From Paraburkholderia sediminicola (GTDB taxonomy: Bacteria; Pseudomonadota; Gammaproteobacteria; Burkholderiales; Burkholderiaceae), in contig NZ_CADIKC010000018.1 of the NCBI RefSeq assembly GCF_902859805.1, positions 1 through 64,000 of the forward strand: DNA of 64,000 bases, given 5' to 3'. How positions within the stretch are numbered: position 1 is the stretch's first letter; the number at the start of each line of letters is the position of its first letter. The notes under the pieces are model-generated. The model saw nothing but the letters and a program-made list of their open reading frames with translations. It did no database searches and was not told the DNA's origin. The position numbers were made by a program, and so were the translations under genes. This document shows, in pieces, positions 1-9,135 of the stretch.

Positions 1-113
1 TTAATACTAGTGTGAGACTTGATACTTTCGCTTCCGGCAGACCCCGAAGAGTCCACCAGCGCGTCGCGCATCAAGCGCCCACACTTATCGGCTGTTAATT
101 TTTAAAGATCGAT
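1..113 (-). promoter_or_regulatory. Transcribed leader of a 16S rRNA operon
   Basis: Read on the minus strand this stretch holds a boxA-like CTTTAAAAATTAA, then the CAGCCGATAAGTGTGGGCGC block, then a short stem region and AAGTATCAAGTCTCACACTA. I recognise these as the conserved leader immediately 5' of Burkholderia 16S rRNA genes. The 16S gene would begin within about 10-30 bases to the left of position 1, outside the window; no mature rRNA sequence is visible here. The role is antitermination and RNase III processing of the pre-rRNA. Confidence 0.8.
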
Positions 114-199
114 TACGCATTCACTACCGAACCCGCGCCCACTTCAACCACCCGGCACCGCTTCGTTCTGCGTCGCTGCATCAGCAGCAGAGAAACGAG

Positions 200-228
200 A
201 TTATGGAGATCGGTCGGCACCTCGTCAA
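200..228 (-). promoter_or_regulatory. Sigma-70 promoter of the rRNA operon
   Basis: On the minus strand there is TTGACG (228-223), a 17-base spacer and CATAAT (205-200), a near-consensus sigma-70 promoter pointing at the 16S leader. An A/T-rich block upstream (about 235-260, containing AATTATTTTCAAAAA on the plus strand) could act as an UP element. The transcript would start near 193. Confidence 0.7.
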
Positions 229-753
229 TCCCCCTTGTGCAATTATTTTCAAAAAGTTGAGAGACACCGAAACGGCCCTTGTCCACGACACCAAAAAAAT
301 ACTTAGGCATCCAAGCTAATTTCGAGCAGTAGCAGTGATCGCATTTTTTTGCAAGCGCGGACCACCAATGCCAACGAACGAACTCACACCACAAGAAGCG
401 CAACCGAGAGGAGTGGTGTTATGAAGAACGCTTCGGCGCGCGCAGCGCCGCCGGAAGAATGACGCTCTTGTCACAAGCGCATGCCGGTGCACGAACACAG
501 ATTCCAGATGCACCACTACCTGCAGCAGACCACGGGCCCCACTTAGCATTAGTGGTTTGAGCCGCTTTCTTTGCTTATCTTTCTTTGCGGCGGCAAAGAA
601 AGTAAGTGCCGCCCCGCACAGGGGCAACGCCAATAGACCACCAACAATTCAAGGAAAACCACAAAAACCACAAGCCCAAAGCAAACACCCCCTAAAGCTC
701 CCAGCAAGAACCGCCGTAAACAAGTAATCCCGCGACATATTTAGCCACCGCCC
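229..753. other. Intergenic region between rRNA promoter and PilZ gene
   Basis: No convincing gene: the short open frames lack ribosome binding sites and have no recognisable family. It contains the upstream A/T-rich part of the rRNA promoter and the hairpin repeat at 561-622. Confidence 0.6.
561..622. repeat. Dispersed Burkholderia-type hairpin repeat
   Basis: The core is a perfect inverted repeat, CTTTCTTTGC (579-588), a 4-base GGCG loop, then GCAAAGAAAG (593-602), preceded by a partial extra copy CTTTCTTTGC (565-574) and followed by TAAGTGCCGCCCCGCACAGGGG. I recognise this arrangement from intergenic regions of many Burkholderia/Paraburkholderia genomes. It could act as a bidirectional terminator; its function is not shown by the sequence. 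Confidence 0.6.
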
Positions 754-1695
754 ATGGAAAACCCGACAGAAGCCCAAGCCCAAGCCGAAGCTCAAGCCAC
801 GGCCCCCACCCCGTCGCTGACGCTGGAAGCCGTGCCGGTAGGCACCCCTCTCGCCTGGCCGATCGCAGACTCCGACGGCACACTCCTCTTCGCCGGCGGC
901 TCCATCCTGGCGACCACGGACGAGCGCAACTTCCTCTTCGACAACTTCCACCCGCACCGCGGCGACCTGTTGGAAAAAGCGCCACAACCGGAGCCCCAGG
1001 CTGAGCAACCCACCACCGGCAACCTCACACTAAAAGACATGCACCTGACGATAGGTGCATTAATCGGTGTGCGCTCCCAACTCGGCAGCGGCGCGCCGAT
1101 GCATCCATGCCGCATCATCGGCTTCGCGCCCAACCATGCGCTCTTTGTCACGCCGCCACTGCAAGACGGCCGCATCCTCCCGCTACGCCTCGGTGAAAAC
1201 ATCGAGATCGTTGCCATAGCGAGTCATGCCGTGTTTCGTTTCGTCTGCACGGTCGAGGCCGTCTGCCGCGCCCCATTCGACTACGTGGTGCTGTCGAAAC
1301 CCGGCGTGATCCGCCGCCTGCGCGAACGCAAATCGATTCGCGTCCACGCGCACCTCGCGGTGCGCTTCGGCATCGGCGAAACCGGCGATTCATATGACGG
1401 TCTGGGTCTTGCCAAAAGCATCAGCGCACTCGGCATGTCGCTGGCCGCTTCGTGGACGCTGGGGGCAGTCGGCGAGCGCCTGCGCGTCGCCTTCTGCCTC
1501 AAATCGGCAGAGATGCAAACGGAGATCGAAACCACTGCAATCATCCGCAACGTGCAGAAAGGCAGTCTGCCGGGCGAGCCGTCAACCCACGGCCTCGAAC
1601 TCGATCAACTCGACGCCGCACAGCAGATGGCGATGAAAGTCTTCGTATTCGACCGCCAGGACGATGTGCAGTACTGGTCCAACGGTTTGAAATAA
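754..1695 (+). CDS. PilZ-domain protein, flagellar-brake (YcgR-like)
   Basis: This 313-residue protein has an Ala/Gln-rich N-terminal tail, a middle domain (about 90-180) and a C-terminal PilZ-type domain (about 185-300). The PilZ region begins with an Arg-rich loop (RLRERKSIR, 188-196) equivalent to the RxxxR c-di-GMP-binding motif and has SISALGMSL at about 222-230 where the D/NxSxxG motif is expected. That second motif is non-canonical, so ligand affinity may differ. By family it would be a cytosolic c-di-GMP effector that slows flagellar rotation or acts in surface attachment. No flagellar gene is nearby and it stands alone on the plus strand. The ATG at 754 lacks a clear Shine-Dalgarno, so the start is moderately certain. 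Confidence 0.75.
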   Translation: MENPTEAQAQAEAQATAPTPSLTLEAVPVGTPLAWPIADSDGTLLFAGGSILATTDERNFLFDNFHPHRGDLLEKAPQPEPQAEQPTTGNLTLKDMHLTIGALIGVRSQLGSGAPMHPCRIIGFAPNHALFVTPPLQDGRILPLRLGENIEIVAIASHAVFRFVCTVEAVCRAPFDYVVLSKPGVIRRLRERKSIRVHAHLAVRFGIGETGDSYDGLGLAKSISALGMSLAASWTLGAVGERLRVAFCLKSAEMQTEIETTAIIRNVQKGSLPGEPSTHGLELDQLDAAQQMAMKVFVFDRQDDVQYWSNGLK

Positions 1696-1736
1696 ACGCG
1701 CGAAACCGTACCGCACGTCGCGCGTGCCGCCCAGAC

Positions 1737-2486
1737 TCAGGCGATCAGTTCGTCCGGCGCAAACAGCGCCGCGCCCCACGCATCGGCAAGCGTCCGGCAA
1801 CGGCCTAGCCGTATCGCCGCTCGCTCGAAGTCGACGAACACCACCTCGTCCGCGTGGCGGGGCCGCACCGGCTGATCGCTACTGCGGCCGTCAGTCAATA
1901 TCCACAGCCAGCGCTGCTGCGCGGGCTTGCGCCGGGCGCTGAGCTCCAGTACCTGCGCAGCCTGACGGACACCGGACGCTAGCGGCGTCCCACCGCCCCC
2001 GCCCACCGGTCTAAGCCACCGCTCGTTCCACCAGCGCGGCACAGCCGGACCGAAACGCAGATCGGCGCCAGCCCCGCCAAAACACACCAGCGCCGCCTCC
2101 GCGCGCGAGGCACCGGCGCGATCGAACAACGCAATCAGCAGACCCTTGGCGAGCGCGAGGCGTTGCCCGCCAAGCATGGAACCGGAACAATCGAGCACGA
2201 AGCAATGCAGCACACCGCTCCATGGCGCCTCTCGTGCGAAACGCAGATGCCCGGCGCGCAATGTGTCCTGACGCTTTGCGACGAGCGTCGGCAGCCATGC
2301 AATGCGCTTGCCCGGCGCACCTTGCAAGCGGCTACGCGGACCTGCGCCGGCCCCTTGCCGCCATCGAAAACCGCTGCGCGAGTCAGCGGCGGCACCCTTC
2401 CGATGGCTCAGCGTTTTTTTGCGTTGAGCGGAATGACGCCTTTGACCTGCGCAACGCCCGCGGGCTGTGGCGGCAAGTAACCCCAA
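1737..2486 (-). CDS. VWA-domain chelatase subunit (ChlD/BchD C-terminal type)
   Basis: This protein of up to 249 residues is dominated by a von Willebrand A fold with the MIDAS motif LDCSGSM. The Arg/Gly-rich N terminus resembles the linker preceding the VWA domain in BchD/ChlD. It is the last gene of the leftward operon, after the BchI-like AAA+ ATPase and cobN. By known chelatase organisation it would partner the ATPase to drive CobN, filling the role of CobT. The listed ATG (2486) overlaps the upstream gene by 79 bases; a start at or after about 2411 is equally possible, since a CTG there overlaps the upstream TGA. Function is inferred from the fold and operon. Confidence 0.7.
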   Translation of the reverse strand: MGLLAATARGRCAGQRRHSAQRKKTLSHRKGAAADSRSGFRWRQGAGAGPRSRLQGAPGKRIAWLPTLVAKRQDTLRAGHLRFAREAPWSGVLHCFVLDCSGSMLGGQRLALAKGLLIALFDRAGASRAEAALVCFGGAGADLRFGPAVPRWWNERWLRPVGGGGGTPLASGVRQAAQVLELSARRKPAQQRWLWILTDGRSSDQPVRPRHADEVVFVDFERAAIRLGRCRTLADAWGAALFAPDELIA

Positions 2487-3475
2487 TCGCTATCGCCGGC
2501 GGCAGCGTCCGGCGTCGTATCCAGCGAAGATGCCGATGACGCGGCGTCCGCATCGTCGGCAGCCTGCCGTGGCGCTTCGCTCTCACGTGCGTCACCACCT
2601 GCACGCGTCTCCCGATCATGACGCCGATGCGCCAGCACCGACTCAGCAACCCGTTCGACATGCTCCGTCGTCACCGCATTCGCCTGCTCCAGCGCTGCCA
2701 ATGCCCGCGCCGCACGCAACATGACGAGATCGGCACGCAGCCCATCGACCGCCGCGTCGATGCACAGCGCGCTGACATGCGCGTGCACGGCGTCGTCGAA
2801 GTGGAGTTGCGGCAGCGCTTCACGTGCCGCACGAATCCGCTGAATATACGTTTCCTGCTGCTCGGTATATCCCGCACGAAAACCCTGCGGATCGAGATCG
2901 AACGCCAGACGCGCCTTGACGATCTGCTGACGCACCTGCGGCTCAAAACAGTTCTGCAGCCCAACCATCAAACCAAAGCGATCGATCAACTGCGGCCGCA
3001 ACTCGCCTTCTTCCGGATTCATCGTACCGATCAGCACGAAGCTCGCATCGTGACTATGCGAGACGCCATCGCGTTCAATGGTATTCACGCCACTGGCAGC
3101 CGCATCGAGTAACGCATCGACAAGCGCATCGGGCAGCAGATTCACCTCATCGACATACAGCACGCCGCGATGCGCTTTCGCAAGCAAGCCTGGCGAAAAA
3201 CGCACCGAGCCGTCGCGCAGCACGGTTTCGATATCGAGCGTGCCGATCAGGCGGTCTTCACTCGCGCCGAGCGGCAAATTCACCAATTGCCCTTCCGGCA
3301 ACAATTCGGCGAGCGCGCGCGCCGCGGTCGATTTCGCCGTGCCGCGGGGCCCGCTCACCAGCACGCCACCCAGACCCGGATCGATCGCAGCGAGGAGAAG
3401 CGCCTGTTGCAATGGCGTCTGGCCGATCAGCGCAGCAAAGGGAAAAGCGGGCCGTTGGGTCGCAGCGTTCGTCAT
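2408..3475 (-). CDS. BchI/ChlI-like AAA+ ATPase of cobaltochelatase
   Basis: A 355-residue AAA+ ATPase of the magnesium-chelatase I-subunit type. Walker A is GPRGTAKS, Walker B is VLYVDEVNLL, and the sensor-1 region reads IGTMNPEEGELRPQLIDRFG. The C-terminal part is charged and low in complexity before the final conserved-looking tail. I chose the ATG at 3475 because it forms an ATGA overlap with the cobN stop (3474-3472); the frame continues upstream to 3556 but that part lies inside cobN. It should form a hexameric motor with the VWA protein and CobN for cobalt insertion into hydrogenobyrinic acid a,c-diamide. It replaces CobS, as seen in several Burkholderia. Confidence 0.85.
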   Translation of the reverse strand: MTNAATQRPAFPFAALIGQTPLQQALLLAAIDPGLGGVLVSGPRGTAKSTAARALAELLPEGQLVNLPLGASEDRLIGTLDIETVLRDGSVRFSPGLLAKAHRGVLYVDEVNLLPDALVDALLDAAASGVNTIERDGVSHSHDASFVLIGTMNPEEGELRPQLIDRFGLMVGLQNCFEPQVRQQIVKARLAFDLDPQGFRAGYTEQQETYIQRIRAAREALPQLHFDDAVHAHVSALCIDAAVDGLRADLVMLRAARALAALEQANAVTTEHVERVAESVLAHRRHDRETRAGGDARESEAPRQAADDADAASSASSLDTTPDAAAGDSDWGYLPPQPAGVAQVKGVIPLNAKKR

Positions 3476-6400
3476 GGTTGCATTCCTTCGATCTGCTGCT
3501 CGCTCTGGAGCAGATGCTGTTCGACTTGCGCGCGATACTCGCCGGGCGCCTGCCACAAACCGCGCTGCATCGCTTCGAGCAGACGCTCGCAGATCGAATG
3601 CATGGCGTGCGGATTGTGCCGCTGCAAGAACTCGCGTGTGTCGGCGTCGTTCAGATAAGCATCGGTGACGAGCGCGTATTGATGATCGGCGATCACCCGC
3701 GCGGTCGCATCGTAGCCATAGAGGTAGTCGACCGTCGCCGCGATTTCAGCGGCACCCTTGTAGCCGTGGCGTTTCACGCCATCGAGCCATTTCGGATTGA
3801 CCACGCGCGAGCGGACCACCCGCGCGATCTCCTCATGCAGCGTGCGCACACGCGGCGCGGCCGGATTGCTGTGATCGGCGTGATAGATCTGCGGCTGATT
3901 GCCGGCCAGATGCCGCACCGCCGCGACCATGCCACCCTGGAACTGGTAGTAATCGTTCGAATCGAGCAGGTCGTGTTCGCGGTTGTCCTGGTTCTGCAGC
4001 ACGACGTCCATTGCGGCGAGACGTGTGCCGAATGCGTGGCGCGCTTCTTCGCCGGCGCTTTTCTGCGTGTAGGCGTAACCGCCCCATGCCTGATAGGCGT
4101 TCGCGAGATCGGCGTCGGTTTGCCATTGCTGCGAGTCGATCATGTCCTGCAGACCCGCGCCATACGCGCCGGGCCGCGCGCTGAACACGCGCCAGCCGGC
4201 GCGTTTGCGCGCCTCGGTGGCGTCCATGCCGCGTGCAATCAGCGCATCGCGTTCGCGCAGCACGCGCGCGCGGATCGGATTCAGGTCTTCAGGTTCGTCG
4301 AGTTCGGCCACGGCCTGCACGGCGGCGTCGAACAGATGCATCACGTTCGCGAAGGCATCGCGGAAAAAGCCGGATACGCGCAACGTGACGTCGATACGTG
4401 GCCGGTCGAAAGCCTCGATCGGCATGATTTCAAAGTCGGTCACGCGGTGACTGCCAGGCGCCCACTTCGGCCGCACACCGAGCAGAGCAAGCGCCTGGGC
4501 GATATCGTCGCCACCGGTGCGCATGGTCGCGGTGCCCCATACCGAGAGACCGATCGCGCGCGGATAGTCGCCTTTCTCCTGCAAGTGCCGTTCGATCAAT
4601 TGCTGCGCGGATTTCAAACCGAGCGACCATGCCGCTTGCGTCGGCACGGCGCGCGTATCGACGGAATAGAAGTTGCGGCCGGTGGGCAGCACATCGGGCC
4701 TTCCGCGCGACGGCGAACCGCTCGGCCCCGGCGGCACGAAACGCCCCTCAAGGCCGCGCCTCAGGTGCAGCATTTCCTGCGGACCGCAGGCGTCGAGTCG
4801 CGGTAATACGTCGTTGCGCAGGCGTTCGATCACCCGTTCGGCTTGCAGCAACGTTCCGCCTGCGGGCGTCGCATTGGACGGTTCATCGCCGCACACTTCA
4901 CGCAACATCTCAGCCGCCAGCAGTTCCAGACGCTCGCGTGTATCGCCACAATGCCGCCAGGGCGCGTCGCTCGCCTGCTGCAATACCTCCGGACGCGGAC
5001 CGTCCCACGCCGCAGCCCAATCCACCGACAACGGATCGAATAGGTGATCCATCTGCAGATCGCGCGCCAACGCGTCGATCAGACCGGCCTTGCCGCCCTG
5101 GCCATCGCCAACCGGAAAGCGCCCCAGCGCCAGCAACGTATCGCGCCGCTGTACACCTTCAGGCGACTGTCCGAACGTATGCAAGCCGTCGCGAATCTGC
5201 GCTTCCTTCAACTCGCACAGCCACGCATCGACCCGCGTCAGCAGCGCATCTTCATCGTCCTGACCGTTCGGCTCCGCAAGACTCAACTCGTCATGCAGCT
5301 TATGCTCGACGATGGTCGCGAGAATGGTGCGCCTCAACAGTTTCGAGCGGCGCGGATCGACCATCAGCGCTTCATAGTATTCGTCGACCTGGCGCTCGAG
5401 GTCCTGCAACGGCCCGTAACTTTCAGCGCGTGTGAGCGGCGGCATCAGGTGATCGATGATGACAGCCTGCGCGCGACGCTTCGCCTGACTGCCCTCGCCC
5501 GGGTCGTTGACGATGAACGGATACAGATGCGGCATCGGACCGAGAATCAGATCGGGCCAACAGGCATCGCTCAACGCGACGCTCTTGCCCGGCAACCATT
5601 CGAGATTGCCGTGCTTGCCGACATGCACGACAGCGTCGATGCCAAACTGATGACGCAACCAGAAATAAAACGCCAGATAGGCGTGCGGCGGCACGAGTTC
5701 AGCGTCGTGATAGCTCGCGTAATCGCCCTGCTCGCGCGAACGCGAGGGTTGTATGCCAACGAACACCTGCCCGCAACGCCAGCCCGCAATCATGAAACGG
5801 CCGCGCCGCAACGTCGGATCCTGTTCCGGCGAGCCCCAACGCGCGTTCAGCGCATTGCGAGCTTCCGCCGGCAACGCGTTGAAGTACAAAAGGTAATCGT
5901 CGAGCGCAAGGCTTTGCAACGCGGGCCGCAAGTCGCGCACGACCGGATCGTTGGTCACGCCTTCGGTCAGCTTCTTCAACAGCGCGTCGCCGTCGCCGGG
6001 CAGCTCGGCCACGCGATATCCCTCATCACGCAGCATGGACAGCAGTCCGACCACCGAGGCCGGCGTATCGAGCCCCACGCCATTGCCGATACGCCCTTCG
6101 CTCATCGGATAGTTGGCGAGGATCAGCGCAAGTTTCTTGTCCGCGTTATCGAGCGTTCGCAGGCGGCACCAGCGGCGGCTCAGTTCGGCCAGAAAGCCGA
6201 CGCGTTCGAGGTCCGGCTGGTAGCGAACCACGTCGACTTCGGTATGCGGGCAACGATAGGCGAGCCCCTTGAAACTGATCGCCCGCGTGATGATCCGGCC
6301 GTCCACTTCCGGCAGCGCGATATGCATGGCGATATCACGCGAGTTGAGGCCCTGATTGTCTTTGACCCAGTCTTCACGATTACCGCCGCTCAGGATCACC

Positions 6401-7272
6401 TGCAGTACCGGCGCGTCGCCGGCGAGCGCAAGCGGCTCGGGGTCGTCGATAGCAGACGCGGCGAATGCGGTTGTATTCAGCACCAGCGCGACATCATGTT
6501 GTGCGCACAGCTGCTGCACGACGTCGCGGCTCATCGCGTCTTTAAGCGAGGTAATCGCGATCGGTAACGGATTCAGGCCTTGCGCTTCGAGTGCATCGAT
6601 CAGGGCGTCGAACACCGCTGTGTTGGCCGCCTGCAGATGCGCCTTGTAAAACAGAATCGCGGCGACCGGCGCATCTTCACGCCAGCGCGCCTGCCAGTCG
6701 GCAATGGTCGGCGTGTCGCGTTCGGGATGGTAGAGCGTCGCCGCAGGCAACGCGCGCGGCAGCGCAGGCTCGCGCCCCCAGCCAAGCGAGCGGTACGCGA
6801 TAAAACGCAGGAAGGCCTCGGCATTCTGCGGCCCGCCTTCACGCAGATAGCGCCATAGCTGATGACACAGTTCGGCGTCGGCGGTGCTGCGCGCGAGCAG
6901 ATTGGGGTCTTCCTGCAGATCGCCGGAGAACATTGCGAGCGTCTGCTGCTTACGCTCGGCGAGGGCGACCACCTGTTCGATGCCGTATGGCCAGTACGCC
7001 TCGCCACCAAGATGGTCGACCACCACGACACGCGCGTGCTGCAACACGTCTTCGATATAGAAATCGACCGAAGCCGGCTGCCGCAAATACGTGACGTTCG
7101 CAAGCCGCACGCTCGGAAAACCCTCTCCCAGACGCGGAAAGACGCTCGCGAGCAATGACAGCGTGGTATCCGCGGAACTGAGCACCACGATATCGGCGGG
7201 CTGCTGATCGATCCGGATCACACCCTGTGTATCGTCGACAAAACCGCCCGGCGTGGTGCGCAGCAGATGCAT
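3472..7272 (-). CDS. cobN: Cobaltochelatase large subunit CobN
   Basis: At 1266 residues this matches the CobN/BchH (magnesium-protoporphyrin chelatase H-subunit) family. Typical stretches include DAVVHVGKHGNLEWLPGKSVAL, shortened here to its HVGKHGNLEWLPGK core, the EYYEALMVDPRR region and the PTGRNFYSVD segment near the C-terminal third. It is the porphyrinoid-binding subunit that inserts Co(II) into the corrin ring in the aerobic B12 pathway, in the cytosol. It lies 6 bases after cobW and shares an ATGA overlap with the BchI-like gene, so the four genes form one operon under the minus-strand cobalamin riboswitch. No truncation is visible. Confidence 0.95.
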   Translation of the reverse strand: MHLLRTTPGGFVDDTQGVIRIDQQPADIVVLSSADTTLSLLASVFPRLGEGFPSVRLANVTYLRQPASVDFYIEDVLQHARVVVVDHLGGEAYWPYGIEQVVALAERKQQTLAMFSGDLQEDPNLLARSTADAELCHQLWRYLREGGPQNAEAFLRFIAYRSLGWGREPALPRALPAATLYHPERDTPTIADWQARWREDAPVAAILFYKAHLQAANTAVFDALIDALEAQGLNPLPIAITSLKDAMSRDVVQQLCAQHDVALVLNTTAFAASAIDDPEPLALAGDAPVLQVILSGGNREDWVKDNQGLNSRDIAMHIALPEVDGRIITRAISFKGLAYRCPHTEVDVVRYQPDLERVGFLAELSRRWCRLRTLDNADKKLALILANYPMSEGRIGNGVGLDTPASVVGLLSMLRDEGYRVAELPGDGDALLKKLTEGVTNDPVVRDLRPALQSLALDDYLLYFNALPAEARNALNARWGSPEQDPTLRRGRFMIAGWRCGQVFVGIQPSRSREQGDYASYHDAELVPPHAYLAFYFWLRHQFGIDAVVHVGKHGNLEWLPGKSVALSDACWPDLILGPMPHLYPFIVNDPGEGSQAKRRAQAVIIDHLMPPLTRAESYGPLQDLERQVDEYYEALMVDPRRSKLLRRTILATIVEHKLHDELSLAEPNGQDDEDALLTRVDAWLCELKEAQIRDGLHTFGQSPEGVQRRDTLLALGRFPVGDGQGGKAGLIDALARDLQMDHLFDPLSVDWAAAWDGPRPEVLQQASDAPWRHCGDTRERLELLAAEMLREVCGDEPSNATPAGGTLLQAERVIERLRNDVLPRLDACGPQEMLHLRRGLEGRFVPPGPSGSPSRGRPDVLPTGRNFYSVDTRAVPTQAAWSLGLKSAQQLIERHLQEKGDYPRAIGLSVWGTATMRTGGDDIAQALALLGVRPKWAPGSHRVTDFEIMPIEAFDRPRIDVTLRVSGFFRDAFANVMHLFDAAVQAVAELDEPEDLNPIRARVLRERDALIARGMDATEARKRAGWRVFSARPGAYGAGLQDMIDSQQWQTDADLANAYQAWGGYAYTQKSAGEEARHAFGTRLAAMDVVLQNQDNREHDLLDSNDYYQFQGGMVAAVRHLAGNQPQIYHADHSNPAAPRVRTLHEEIARVVRSRVVNPKWLDGVKRHGYKGAAEIAATVDYLYGYDATARVIADHQYALVTDAYLNDADTREFLQRHNPHAMHSICERLLEAMQRGLWQAPGEYRAQVEQHLLQSEQQIEGMQP

Positions 7273-7278
7273 GACCGG

Positions 7279-8391
7279 TTACGCCTGTTGCGGCTGGGTG
7301 CTCGCCACGGCGCCCAACGCGGCCTCGAATGCCTGTTGCAGCGCGGCCTGGTCGAGGTCTTCGCCGATCAGCACAAAGCGGCTTTGTTGCTCTGCGTCGG
7401 TTTCACCCGCTTGCCAGCGCCGGTCGAAATAACTATCGAAACGACGGCCCACGCCCTGGATCACCAGACGCATCGCCGCACCCGGCAACGCCGCGAAACC
7501 TTTCACGCGGTAAATCGTGTTCGTTTCGACGAGTCCTTGCAACGCGGCGATCACGGCCTCGCGCGATGAAACATTCGCGTGCACGACAACCGAATCGAAC
7601 TCGTCGTGATGGTGATCGGCGTCTTCAGCCGAACCGTGATGGTCGTGGCGCAGATGAATTGTTTCTTCCGACGCCGCTTCGAGGCCCAGCAGCGTATGCA
7701 GATCAAGTTGACCCATCTGCGCGCGCACGATCTTCACTTGCGGCGGAATTTCTTCGCGGATGACGGCTTCGACAGAAGCCTGATGCGCTTCGTCGAGCAA
7801 ATCGGTTTTGTTCAGAATCACCAGATCGGCTGCCGACAATTGATCTTCGAACAATTCGTGCAGCGGCGATTCGTGATCGAGATTCGGATCGGCCTTGCGT
7901 TGCGCATCCACGGCGACTGGGTTGTCGGCGAACTGGCCGCTCGCTGCGGCCGGGCCGTCTACCACGGTGACGACCGCGTCGACGGTAAAGCTATTCTTGA
8001 TCTGCGGCCAGTTGAACGCCTGCACCAGCGGCTTCGGCAAGGCGAGGCCCGACGTCTCGATCAGCACGTGATCGATCTGCTCGCGGCGCTCGACCAGCTT
8101 TTCCATCACCGGGAAAAATTCTTCCTGCACGGTGCAGCACAGGCAGCCGTTCGCGAGTTCATACAGTTGCCCTTCGGTCTCGACGCCGTTCTCATCGCAG
8201 CCGATGCCGCAACCCTTGAGGATTTCCCCGTCGATGCCGAGTTCGCCGAACTCGTTGACGATCACCGCGATGCGCTTGCCGCCCGCATGCTGAAGAATGT
8301 GCCGCAGCAGTGTGGTCTTGCCGCTGCCGAGAAAGCCCGTGACGATGGTGACGGGGATCTTGCGCATTTGAGTTTGCATCGTGGGAGCCAT
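7279..8391 (-). CDS. cobW: CobW-type GTPase/metallochaperone
   Basis: A G3E-family GTPase with P-loop GFLGSGKTTLL, a CxCC metal site (NGCLCCTV), the NKTDL guanine-specificity motif and a His-rich loop (HHGSAEDADHHHDE) before the C-terminal CobW_C domain. By family it supplies or loads cobalt for the CobN chelatase. It is the first gene of the leftward B12 operon, directly behind the minus-strand riboswitch. The open frame extends to 8553, but the extra N-terminal part is Cys/Arg-rich and unlike the family. ATGs at 8391, 8379 and 8367 are all close to the conserved start and none has a strong Shine-Dalgarno; 8391 is the longest reasonable choice. Confidence 0.9.
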   Translation of the reverse strand: MAPTMQTQMRKIPVTIVTGFLGSGKTTLLRHILQHAGGKRIAVIVNEFGELGIDGEILKGCGIGCDENGVETEGQLYELANGCLCCTVQEEFFPVMEKLVERREQIDHVLIETSGLALPKPLVQAFNWPQIKNSFTVDAVVTVVDGPAAASGQFADNPVAVDAQRKADPNLDHESPLHELFEDQLSAADLVILNKTDLLDEAHQASVEAVIREEIPPQVKIVRAQMGQLDLHTLLGLEAASEETIHLRHDHHGSAEDADHHHDEFDSVVVHANVSSREAVIAALQGLVETNTIYRVKGFAALPGAAMRLVIQGVGRRFDSYFDRRWQAGETDAEQQSRFVLIGEDLDQAALQQAFEAALGAVASTQPQQA

Positions 8392-8571
8392 CCGTAGGAG
8401 TTGCTCGAGCACGCCGGGGCATCGTGTACAGGTCGGGCAAACGGGGCACATACCCCAAACCACGACCTTAACAAAACACGGGGACGGACAACGGCGTTGC
8501 CGAAGCAACCGAAAACTGGAAACGAGAATGAGGTCATGAACGCGCCACCGCATCCCCGCGATGGTCGTTCT

Positions 8572-8825
8572 TCGTAGTCTGGCCGGTATCCGGGCTGGCG
8601 AAAGCGCCGCTTCCCCTTCCCGGACGAGTGGTTTCTCGCCCAGTGGTTATATGCCGACGCGGCCTTGCGCGTGGACATCGAAGCCGGCTCCGCGGCGCTT
8701 AGAAACGCACCGCTTTTCGCTTACCGTTGCGGGGGCAGCACAGGTTGACCCGGTCCATTGCAGGTGGGCACCCTGTTTCCCGTTTAACTGCATGCGCACG
8801 AGCGCGCACACGAGCACCAAAGTGC
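8572..8825 (-). promoter_or_regulatory. Cobalamin riboswitch upstream of cobW-cobN operon
   Basis: Read on the minus strand it contains TTTGGTGCTCG, the CAGTTAAACGGGAAACAGG segment, an internal arm, the B12-box core CCCCGCAACGGTAAGCG, a long variable P-arm, and the terminal GCCAGCCCGGATACCGGCCAG. This order is diagnostic for the AdoCbl riboswitch. It ends about 180 bases before cobW. Binding of adenosylcobalamin is expected to reduce expression of the cobW-cobN-bchI-VWA operon. Confidence 0.93.
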
Positions 8826-8924
8826 GTGCGAGTTTAGGCCGAGCGCCCCGTGCCGTCAAGGAAACGCGGGCTTCGGCAAGGCCTTTCCACAGTGCCGGCG
8901 CGGCTTGCCGTGTGCTATCGTATG

Positions 8925-9135
8925 CGCGCGTTTGGTGCCCGCATATGCGTTCGCATGTGCAGTTAAACGGGAAACAGGCCGCGCTCGCTGCGCTCAACCT
9001 GTGCTGTCCCCGCAACGGTAAGCGACCTGCGGTGCTTTCGCATCGCGCATGCGTTTTTGATGCCACTGTCCGGCGAATCCGGGCGGGAAGGCAAAACGCA
9101 TGAGGCCGTCAGCCCGGATACCGGCCAGACGCGGA
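8925..9135 (+). promoter_or_regulatory. Cobalamin riboswitch upstream of cobA-cobO-cobB-bluB operon
   Basis: On the plus strand there is TTTGGTGCCCGCA (from 8931), CAGTTAAACGGGAAACAGG (about 8960-8978), the core CCCCGCAACGGTAAGCG (about 9008-9024), a variable arm, and GTCAGCCCGGATACCGGCC ending near 9124. These are the conserved AdoCbl riboswitch elements in order. It lies about 200 bases before the CobA-CobE start. About 100 bases separate it from the opposing riboswitch, so the divergent promoters must lie in 8826-8924. Confidence 0.93.

Noticed and set aside
3412..6567. Long plus-strand frames opposite cobN (to about 500 codons)
   Set aside because: They are antisense to a full-length conserved gene, have Arg/His-rich composition typical of high-GC shadow frames, and no ribosome sites.
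7579..8397. 272-codon plus-strand frame opposite cobW
   Set aside because: Antisense to conserved cobW with composition of a shadow frame.
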